Positions 29,601 through 41,600 of a stretch of 64,000 bases of DNA are shown piece after piece. Numbering within the stretch: position 1 is the stretch's first letter; each line of letters begins with the position of its first letter. The notes under the pieces are model-generated. The model did not search any database. It had not been told where the DNA came from and saw nothing but the letters and a program-made list of their open reading frames with translations. The DNA is from Arbacia lixula (lineage: Eukaryota > Echinodermata > Echinoidea > Arbacioida > Arbaciidae), in NCBI GenBank assembly GCA_963669155.1, contig OZ022584.1:12376615-12440614 (forward strand), given 5' to 3'. The position numbers and the translations under genes are program-made.

Positions 29601-32600
29601 GCTGAAGGCCAACCCTGGCATGCGCATCATCCTCATGTCTGCCACCATTGACACCACCATGTTCAGCCATTACTTCCTCGACTGCCCCGTCATCGAGGTC
29701 TTCGGCCGGTCCCACCCCGTCAAAGGTACCCTGCTGGTTATCTATTATAGTATGCATGCTAAACCTGTGCCCCGTCCTTCAAAACAGTTTGGATTGATCT
29801 GAATCAATCCTCTAATCAATCCTCTATCTCTGATGTACAGAGTTGCGATTGATATCAATTGAAAGTCAAGTGACGATCTCAAAATTATAAAAATCATTGA
29901 AATTAAACAAAATCTGGACCCTGTGCTGACTTCAGAATGGTTCACTTGTGATCATGGCCCGTGATGATGACCACTTACCCTAAAGGCAGGGTATCTGTTT
30001 TGCAGGTCAAAAAGAATGAAAATGGGAGAAACCACAGAATATACAAAAAGATGCTGTGTTAGACCTTCCCTCCCAATAATAGAACAGGGGGCGTTTCACC
30101 AAGCTGTTCGTACGTTACAAACGACTTTGCGAACGACTGGTGATTCCTTCTTGTGCTAAATCAGATTTTCAATGAATAAAGTGTGGTATCGCACATGAAG
30201 GGATCACCAGTCATTCGTAAAGTCGTTCGTAATTTACGAACATCTTGGTGAAACACCCCCCTGGAAACTAGCTTTAAGCAATATTGCAGTAGTAGAGTTT
30301 TGAGGAGGTTTAGGTAGATTGTCCAAAACCAATAGCCTCGAGACCAGAGACAGCTGTGCGCTATGGTCAGCACTGGTCCGCTCCAAGGTGCATGCGTTCA
30401 ATGGGAGCAATGCTGGCACCGCACACTGACAGAGACAGTTTGATTATGAACAAGGATAGTTTTTCACTTTTCCTGAAAATGTTTGGGAAGCTTTAACTGT
30501 GAGATTTCTTACACATTATTGTTAGGGTATATTGCTGATTCGTGCTGAGTTTAATGACTTTTTGCAAATGAGACGCCCTGTCTTTAACCCGTAACGTGCC
30601 ACCTGTGGATCATTTCACCAATCGAATCCAATCCAATAGAGCAACGTTTTGTCTGGCACTCAAAGGGTTAAAGGGCATATACGTACTGGGAAGGCAAAAA
30701 TGCCTTCAAAATATAATTGTTAGCAATCTTCTTGCTAATGGTCTTAAATTCATGTATTGTCTATTTCAGAAGCTTGCTGAAAGTTATTTGCCCTCAAATG
30801 ATCTACATTTGGAGTAATGAGTGATTAAATCACAAATCCTCAAAATGTTCGGGCCGAACATTTTGAGGACTTAATCATTAATCATTAATTACTCCATATG
30901 TGGATCATTTGAGGGCAAATAACTTTCAGCAAGCTTCTGAAATAGACAATACATGAATTTAAGACCATTGGCAAGAAGATTGCTAACCATTACATTTTGA
31001 AGGCTTTTTTGCCTTCCCAGTGCAGTATATGCCCTTTAATGTCCTCCTCTCACCGCAGAGTACTACCTGGAGGATGTGGTGCAGATGCTGGGCTATGTCC
31101 CCAAGGCAGACCCCCGCAGGAGGAGGAAGGATGAGGGCAACGACGATGGCGATGACGAGGTGAAGCTTTTTCTATCACTCTCTCAATTTATTTGTTTGTC
31201 TTTTGGTTTAAAAAATTGTCCTGCGTGCAATGCAGGTAATTTGCTTGTCTATGCTAAGTTATTTCATACTCAAAAGGAAATTTGCATTCACAAAAAGAAG
31301 AAAGTGTTGATAAATGGATCAGCAAACAGTTGGGTATTGTTAAAAGCTTAAAATTTATTTGTTTGTCTTTTGGTTTAAAACATTGCTCGCTATGGATGCC
31401 CTGCGCGCAATGCAGATAATTTGCTTGTCTATGTTAAGTTATTTTATACTCAAAAGGAAATTTGCATTCACAAAAAGAAGAAAGTGTTGATAAATGGATC
31501 AGTGAACAGTTGGGTATTGTTAAAAGCTTTGAGGTTTGAAGGGACAGTTTGAACTGGAAAGAGTTACTATCAAACAAATCAGACAAGTCAGTTAGGTGGG
31601 TCTTTTGAAATTTTTAGCTAAATTGATGTAGAATATCATCATTAATATTTTGAAGTTAAGCTACACCATGTCATGACATGCAACTAGATAATACATTGCA
31701 CATACACACACTCCCCCTGTTTTACTTATATATTTGTGATACACGAGACATTGGCATATAACATGATGTTGGCGTACAAGGGTTTATAGGCAAATAAACA
31801 AAAAATTTAATGAAATGTGAAAATCAGTGACATTGTGTGTAAAAAACAAAGTGTGCCATGCTTAGTCCTGACATCATAGCTATGTGTCAGTGTTGCATTG
31901 TGAAAGATTACTGAAAGTGTGTTCACACCAGTGAAAGAATGCGTCCTGTGTCCTTCATCCGTGCAGGATAACATGAACAAGAACGTGGGGTTAGAGTACT
32001 CTGAGCAGACTCGGCGAGCCCTCATGCAGATGAGTGAGAAGGAGATGGATTTTGATCTGATCGAGGTGAGTTTATAGCCTTCTATTAAAGCTACTTGCTT
32101 TTAACTGAATACAACTGCTCATGAGAGAAGAGCTTTGACGATGCCACTAGAAAAAAACTTTTCTGCCTTTAATTGGATTTTTTTGTTAATCGTTATTTTT
32201 CTTTACCAAATTCGTGAAAAGAAAGTATGCAAATGCATACCTGTGCTAACTAAGTTAACGATTCTTATGAAGTGAGCTTTCTATTTAGTGCTCACTCAGT
32301 TTTGCTGGGTCCATTCATTTTGCTAGTATGTTTCCACACCATTATGGCATCTCTGGTTGTTTAATTTTATTGTTTCCATTTAATTGTTCAACATGAATCC
32401 TGGATGCAATATACCAAACATCACACCTAATGAATGAGTGATCAGTGTCCTCTTAAAACCAGAAGGCGAGAGCAAGGAAGAAAGTTACATGCACAGAAAC
32501 AAGAATTTTATATATTTTGTGTCGTGAGACCCTGGCGGAAGACGTGAGCATTGCAAATCCTCACCAACATGGATATTATCACACATCAGAGATCAGACAT

Positions 32601-35600
32601 TTGTCAGAACGGATGATATGTGTATTCTACAATTGTAAGATGTGCAGAATTCTGTTGCTATTACAGTGAAACCTGTCTATAGTGGCCACCCAAGGGAAAA
32701 AAAAAGTGTGGCCTGTATAGACAGATGGCTGCTATAGGCAGGTTCTTTTACACATTGTTTCTCTCCGGGGGAATTATTTTAGTGGCCACTATAGACAGGA
32801 TGGCTGCTATAGACAGGTGTCCGCTAAGACAGGTTTGACTGTACATGCACAGAAACAAGAATTTTATCTATTTTGTGTCGTGAGACACTGGCAGAAGACG
32901 TGAGCATTGCAAATCTGCTGTCACCAACATGGATATCACACATCAGAGATCAGACGTTTGTCAGAACGGATGATATGTGTATTGTAAGATGTGCAGAATT
33001 CTGTTGCTATTATTTGTTGCTCTTGTGTGATGACATGGCAGAACCTGCTGACGTACATCGCTGGTCTGGGTGTGCCTGGGGCTGTCCTTTTCTTCCTGCC
33101 TGGATGGAACTGGATCTTTGCCCTCATGAGGCACCTGCAAGAGCACCCCAAGTTTGGTAAGTCGCAAAACTTTAAGGGGAAAGTCTACCCTGAAGTTAGG
33201 TTGCTTTAGTAGAAACGTGGAAGAAACATTCATAAAGTTTTGACAGAAACCTGTCAAAGGATTAGAACGTTACGATCTTTTAAATGGGTGGGGTGATGAT
33301 CAACCATAATGAGATCCTGCCTGCCTCTTCCCAAAATTACAACCCCCTCCCACTAAAGAGGAGACACATAATAAACTGCAAAACCGGTTATTTTCACTCT
33401 TTTTACGCAACACGGAGTAAGCGTAAATTTAATTTTACTGCAAATTGAAAAACCATGCTGCTATCTTTAGCAGGCTAGACGCGCAAGTCTACTGGGGATT
33501 GCTGTGGGGATTGATGTTGCACAGCCATAGGCTTATTTGTGTCATTAAATGTTCATGATACTGCTTTGATCTGGGCTTTGTTGATGATTTTAATGCACAG
33601 GGTGGATTGTTTTGTAGTGACAAGTATTTCTTGTGTGCGAAAATATCATCCCGCAAATATGTTCGCTGTGCTACTTAAATTTACTCACGCAAAAATTACT
33701 GTTTTTACAGCACTATTAAACAAATATATCCTATTCAGAGGTGATTCCGTTGAAAACATGATAGCTAAACGCAACCAAGACATACAGATGTACATGTGTG
33801 TTGTTTTTGTTGGTCTTTGGTGACTGTAGGTGGACGAGACTTCTGCATCCTTCCACTGCACTCTCAGATCCCCAAGGAGGAGCAACACCGTGTCTTTGAT
33901 ACCATGCCAGAGGGAGTCACCAAGGTAACTAAAAATAATGTGGTCATTTTGATGGTGTGCGTGAAGAGGCTCAATGCTAACTCTGAAAACAAGAATAAGT
34001 AAATGAAAAAAAGGGTAATGTATTCTTGAATATTATGGTGTGATCCTAAATTATTTGCCTATAAGTTATAAGAATTTGTTTTGTCTTTCTGTCGTTTCCG
34101 TCTCCACAGATCATCCTATCCACAAACATTGCAGAGACAAGTATCACCATCAATGACGTGGTCTACGTTGTTGACATCTGCAAGTAAGCATGCACACATC
34201 CAGCATTACATTAATTTTATAATAATAATAATAAACCATTTTGATATAGCACATAACACATATACATTAGGAAGTCTCTATGCGCTTCAAGGAGCAAAGA
34301 AAAAGAGAAATGAGGTTACTGAGTTCCTTAAATCATTTTGACATTTGGAATAAGTGTGTCTTAAGAGCGGACTTAAACCTATCTAGAGTGTTAATATTCC
34401 TAAGACTGTTATAGTGTATGTGACAGACCAATTACTCGTATTTATATCAGCATTTTCAGCCTGGAATTCTGTAAGTTGAGAGTTGTATGATGCATTGAAT
34501 GATAATGCAGTCAACATAAAGAAATAAGAGATAAATAGTACATACATGATGAATTCATTTGTTTTAACTCAACAGGGCTAAGATGAAACTGTTCACATCG
34601 CACAACAACATGACAAACTACGCCATCGTGTGGGCATCCAAGACCAATCTGGAGCAGCGTCGTGGGCGTGCAGGGCGTGTCCGACCGGGGTTCTGCTTTC
34701 ACCTCATCAGCAGGCCAAGATTTGACAAGTGAGTGGACATGTATCACTGCTACTAGTTTATTTCCCATTGGTCTATTTTAGTTACACCCTGTTAGGATAA
34801 TCTTCAAAATGCATACCTGTAATTTTTACCAAAACCTGAATTCCTCACCCTTAAACCCTTAAATAACAGGGGAGCACATTCGTAAAATTCATGTAAATAG
34901 GCAGCAATCATTGGTATACCAACATGATAACATGTATGAAATCTCACAGTCACAGCTTCATGAACCTCATCAGGAAAAGTGAAAAAAAATGCCACAGTTC
35001 ATGGACCATAGTGTACATTCATATACCATAATGCGACGGGCATTGTCTCACTCGGCAGTGTACCCCTTGCCTCAACGTTGTTACTGTCTCCGGTCTCTTG
35101 GCTACAGGAACCGCCAGGTCCTGTAGACAGGTGGCCTTTTTAGACAGGTGATGTTGTAGACAGGCAATCTTTGTAGATCAGTGATGTTGTAAACAGGTGG
35201 TCTTTGTAGATCAGTAATCTTGTAGACAGGTGGTCTTTGTAGATCAGTGATCTTGTAGACAGGTGGTCTTTGTAGATCAGTGATCTTGTAGACAGGTGGT
35301 CTTTGTAGACAGGCGATCTTTGTAGATCAGTGATCTTGTAGACAGGTGGTCTTTTTTAGACAGGTGACGTTGTGGACAGGTGGTCTTTGTAGACAGGTGG
35401 TCTTTGTAGATCAGTGATCTTGAAGACAGGTGGTCTTTGTAGATCAGTGATCTTGTAGACAGGCGATCTTTGTAGATCAGTGATCTTGTAGACAGGTGGT
35501 CTTTGTAGACAGGCGATCTTTGTAGATCAGTGATCTTGTAGACAGGTGGTCTTTGTAGATAGGTGGTCTTTGTAGACAGGTGGTCTTTGTAGATCAGTGA

Positions 35601-38600
35601 TCTTGTAGACAGGTGGTCTTTGTAGACAGTTGGTCTTTGTAGACAAGATTATACCTACACCTACATATCCGTGTTGCAGGTTGGAGCAGCACTCTGTGCC
35701 TGAGATCTTCCGGACACCCCTGCATGAGCTGGCTCTCACCATCAAGCTCCTCAGACTAGGCAATATTGCAGACTTCCTGGGCAAGGCCATCGAACCACCC
35801 CCGCTCGACTCAGTGGTGGAGGCCGTGGCTGCACTCAAAGGTAGGCATGAAAGTGCTCCCTGGAAACAGGCAGATTGAGTCACCTCAGACGGATTTTACT
35901 GCCTATCAAGCTTTTTAACTCTCTCATTACCATTAGGATACATCTTTTCTTTGTTAGAAGCACACCCAATGCATGTAATTGATGAAGTTTTAACCATAGC
36001 TTTTTGGGGTATATACAAAATGATTTTTTTTTTTTAGAAACGAGTCTGGTTTAGATCACTGATATATCAGGTTATGGTATATGGGTTTGAATGAAATTAA
36101 GATTTGTGTAGAAATTAATGAAGCACTGGAGAAAAAAAGGAAAGAAAGTATTATATCATTTACCAAAAAAGCTAAAATTGTACATCTAGGTTAAGAAAAA
36201 TGAGTGTAAAGTGGAGATGTTATTTCGTTAGAGTGAAAATGTATGAATGAATTGTTTTGATTTTGAATAAATATCTGTTTCAGGTGAAAGGGAAAAAACA
36301 AGCATTAAAGTATGAAGTAAGCCAATGGGGTTCTCAAGGCGTGGTAATGTAAGGGCTAAAGTCAGCATTCAATGCTCTTTGTTTTTTATTTTCACAGAGA
36401 TGCACGCTCTGGATGAGAATGAGGAGTTGACCCCTGTGGGCCGCATACTGGCCAAAATGCCCATCGAACCCCGCCTGGGCAAGATGATCATTCTTGGATG
36501 CGTGCTCTTGTAAGTCTGTTGATCAATTTATCATCACAGATTCCAATGTTCTTGTAAAATATTTAGTCCAAGCCTTGTTCAATTATATGCTTGTAATGTA
36601 CTTGGGATGGTAATACCCTAGACATACTGTATTTGGGATCTGTGATTTATGAGGGAGCCAAACAAAAGTAATTCACTAGTTCTCATTTTAAGAGGCAAAA
36701 TTTGACAGTCACTCATCTGAGTAACATCAAGGATGTTCAAAGAAATGGATATCCTTCCCTTTGGACAAGGTTTGATGCCGCCACTTAATATTCATGACTA
36801 GCAGCTGCTCTCAACCATATGATGCTAACGCGATTGCGTCACGTTCACGTGGATTTTATAATAGGTCATACACATTCCTGTACATGCATACTTTTCAGCT
36901 TTTGTTGCTGAACTTTTAATTTTTTCACTGAGTGCTTGTTATGTAGTTAATGAGAACAAGCGAACACAAAGTTTGATCCTTTTTTAGATGAAAATACCAG
37001 CTTGGGTGCTGCTGGGCACGTTTGTCATGTTACTTGTCTGAAAGGAAAATATCTTATGGTAATGTTTCCAGCAATATTTTTATGGAATATGATGCAGAAG
37101 AGTGTGAAATCCAGACTTTTGTACTGCAACTTGATATCACGTTTAGAGCCTTTTTGCTATATTGTAACAATATTCCTCGATTTAATCTTTATAGATGCAT
37201 CGTAGGTATTACATGTCACAACTGCACAAGCATATGGGGTGAGGATATTTCCCCAAATTCTTCTGCGCATCCGATTTTGTTTACACGTCAAATCCACCAA
37301 AAATCATCCAGAAAATCGGTGGCAATGAATATAGGAGATCAATGAGAAAATCTTTGTAAAGCATTCTTGTGTGACTCGAAGGAAAGTACAATGAATCTGC
37401 ATTCATCAAACGGCTGATGGTACTCCATGTATAATAGCTCCATGGTAACATCTTCATTTCTTCATTCGTGAATAAGAGGAGGTGAAACAAAAGCTGCAGG
37501 TCATTGGTAATGAGACACCATTTGTTGGCCTAGATTTTCAGGCAGTCAAGCTTGGATTAAGCCTGCCGTTTATGCTGCCAAAATATTATTCTGATACATT
37601 CATTGAAATATATTTCTGAACCCCTTGTTGATGAGTTTAAAGCCTTGTGATCACAGCCCTCAATGTTGAATCAAAACCCCTTTTCTCTCTACCATTTGCT
37701 TCTGCCTACTGCTCAGCGTGGGTGATGCCATGGCCATCGTTGCCAGCACCATGTGCTTCCCAGAGATCTTCATCACGTTTGCGGGAAAAGTGAGCAACCT
37801 ACACCGCAACTACTGCCGCATTCGCCATAGTGACCACATGGCAACACTGGCTGCATTTCAGGAGTGGGAGGAGCAGTTGTGAGTTTCATACGCTACCTCG
37901 TTCATTCTTTTTCTTTTATCATACTTTCGTACATATATATTGTTGATTGAAGAAGAACATAAAAAGTGAACTCTAAATAGCAGGGCATTGACACCGTCTG
38001 GTTCTCAATATGTCGGGCTTTAACTCCCTTCTAGTTCTCAACAGACAATATGTGGTATAAGTTATGAGGAAAAGCGCGATAACATAGAAGTACAAATTTA
38101 AATAGCCAGTTGATAATTGCAAAATGTGCATGAGCAGAGCACTGCTGGAACAAGAGACCTCTTGGTTATTTGTACCACTCACTTATGCAGTGAACGAAAC
38201 ATGTGTGAGATGGGTGGATGTTTGAACCCGTTCCTCACGATTAGATTTTCAGGCCTTGTGAACCCTGGTCCAGTTAGGATGTCAAAATTTACAATGGCAC
38301 TGCAGTAAGTTAAGTCATAGCCTGCTTTCTGTTGTGCGTGCAGCAGATTGCACAGGAGTTGCACTGCTCAGTATCTGAGTGGAGAAAACTACGGGAAAAT
38401 ATTTATATCCCTCATTAATATATTCCAGTTCGGTGATTGGTTGAAAGGGTGTCACATGACCACAAATAGATGAACTATTTGAAGGAAGAGAGCTCAGAGG
38501 AAAGAAAAGTACTATTAGACAATGGGCACTATTTTACAAGGTCCATGGTAAGGATTAAATTGATGAACAAAGAATATATTAATGAAGGATATAAAACAAA

Positions 38601-41600
38601 TATTTCATGATCTTTATACGGAAACTTTGTGGAATTTATTGGTCCCCTTGGTGAAGTGGAGGGCGTGTGGTACCATTTTTAAAAATAGTACCGCACGCCC
38701 TCCACTTCACCTCGGTGCAAATAGATTCGACAAGATCCCTCATGGTCATGAAATATTTGTATAATATGACGCCTAAGAAAAAAATAAAAAAAAGGTCAAC
38801 ACTTATTGTTATGGAAATACATTAGAGCCTTTTCAGACAAATTGAATACAGTGTGTGGTTGGACGGTGTCATTTACATGAATGTTTGTGTATGTAGGCAA
38901 AATGGAGAAGATGCTGCCATGCACTACTGTGATGTGAAGGGACTGCAGATGATGACTCTGAGGATGATCTATGAAGCAAGGGTAGGTTAAGGGGGAAGAG
39001 GAGAGAGATGGGAAGATGGAGGGAAGGAGAGGAGGAGGAAGAAGAGAACGAGAGAGGGGGAGGAAGAGAGAAAGCGCTTATGCTTTAATTTAGTTAGTTT
39101 AGAGTTTAGGAATAGGGTTAGTCGTGAGGAGGATAATGAGCAGAAAGAGAAAGGTGAGGTCATGATAGAGAGAAGAAAGAGGAGAGGAGAGGAGAGGCAC
39201 AAGACAGGGCAGAGGTTGCGTGAAGAAAGAAGAAGGTGCAGAAAATCTAGAAGAAATATGTGAAATAAAGGAAGAGGAGGAGAAAGAACAGGAGGAGGAG
39301 GAAAAGGATGAAGACAGTCTTTAAACAACTGTCTTATGAAATTTGACCACCCCAATAAAATAAATGAAATAAAATAGTAAAGGTTTAAGGAGGCATACAG
39401 TGGGATTTTATATCAAGTATTTTTAAGACAAATTGATTGATTTTATTGTAAATATAGCTAGTGTGGTAGCATGTTCCCTGAGACAATTTCTGATATTGTT
39501 AATTTCTTCTCATCTTATAGAACCAGCTGAAGGATATCCTGGTCATGGAAGGCTTCCCAGAAGGTATAGAGCCATTCCACAATTTTATTGCTTGATTATA
39601 ATTATAACATATTGCCAATTGTATCATGCTTTTCAGATACCATGTATACAAGTTTGCTTCCATTCTCCAATAATACTAGTAGTTGGAGGATGCACACATT
39701 TAAAATGAATTGAAATGCCACATGAATAACACAGTAGTAGAAGTGTTCTCGCTTGTCAACTCTTTGCTGTCAAATTCCGTGCTTTACATATTGATGTTAT
39801 CCCTTGATGCTGTTGTGGCTGAAATTAATGTTCAATGATATTACTATTGGTTTCTTGTTATTGTAACTGCTTCATTTGTTTTTTGCCATGGTAGAATGCT
39901 AAGTAAAGTAACTCTACAAAAAAAAAAGCATTCATCAATTAAATTCAATTTATTCAACCATATTGACCGTACCGGTATATACAGAGTAAAAATGGCATTG
40001 CAAATAATACAAATAATTGTCATGGTTTGGACACCGAAGAAGCAGTGCTTGTAAACTGAGGCCCTATCACTTCAAACTCTGTTACTTATGTGAAATTATA
40101 GTTAATGTGTCTATTTAATGACTCCCTTGCATTGTGTTTATTTTGTTGCCATGGATATCAGAGTGTCTGGTGACGCAATACTACAACTTCCAGTCGCCAG
40201 ACCCGAAGCTGGACACGGTGGTGTCGTTGCTGGCCATGGGGCTGTGGCCCAACGTCTGCTACCACAAGGAGAAGCGCAAGCTGCTGACCACCGAGAACAA
40301 GAGCGCCCTCATCCACAAGTCGTCGGTTAACTACTCCAAGTTTGACCAGCAGTTCCCCTCCCCATTCTTCGTCTTTGGGGAGAAGGTGGGTTTCACGGAA
40401 ATGCCTCATTTTCAAGCCTTGGCACTTCCTGCAGTTTTGTCCCTTAATTTTAGGGGTTACAGTAAAAATGGAAATTTTTGCGTGATTAATTTTTCTCGCT
40501 TGGCAGAGTAAAATTAATTTCGCGGGTTGTCCAGCCCTTTGGACGATCAATTCACTCAGCTTACCACTGCCACACCAGTGCTGGCCGGGCAGCGGCAATA
40601 TCATGATGATGTTGTTGAAGCGCTGACTAAGGCTAAACCATGAACGTAGGCCTACGTACGTGATGTGTGATGCACTAAAGCAAGCGTGCATACAAAGCAC
40701 ACCGATATAAACTTTTTTTTCGCACCAGATACATGCCACGCGAAATGTGCGAAAATTTCCACTTTTACAGTATGTGATTTAGAATGATATATTTTGGCCA
40801 TGGACAACATTTTTACCGGCATATGTGGACCGAAGAGATGATCTTGACAATAAAACTTAATGATCACATGCTGTGATAAGTAGTCAAGTCAAATTGTTGC
40901 ATGTATAACCAGGCAAACCCTGGACTGTACATAAGTTCTGGGCCCTGTTGCATAAAACTCACCATTGATAGTAATTTTGCTTCCAGTGGCAAGGTCAGTG
41001 GAAACTTTAGATTTAATTGGCTGTCAAGCTATGTTACCATGTTAGTTACCATTGATGACAGAGTTAGCATTAATGGTAAGTTTTATGCAATGTGGCCCTG
41101 ATTAGATTCTGGTTATTAAGTTATGAAAAGGTTAGTTAACAGCAGATGACGTTTACCCATCAAGTAAGATTATCATCTTCTATGATAGGTTGCGTTAGGC
41201 GACACCAAGAACTACTCCATACGTAGGATGCTAAAAAGAATGTTACAAATGCACGTATAGGAAAAATACACTGCAAAATATGAAATCTGACCATTATGGA
41301 TTCCAATATAGAATGCCCCCAATATATTTTAGTACAATAAATAGGTACTATGAAGCTTTTTTCCTTTGTTGATGCAGATCCGGACCAGGGCCGTCTCAGC
41401 CAAGGGTATGACCATGGTGTCCCCCCTGCACCTGCTGCTGTTTGGGGCTCGCAAGGTGGAGTCCAGTGGAGGAATCATCAAGCTGGATGATTGGTATGTC
41501 ACAGGGATACCAACAAATGAACAATTTACGTATCCGCTCTTACTCTCTGGAACTCAATACCCCTTCATAGCCATCAAGCTTAAAGGGCAAATACTGTACT

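Noticed and set aside
40158-40739. 193-residue minus-strand frame
   Set aside because: Antisense of DHX9 exon 26 plus intron; no recognisable domain.
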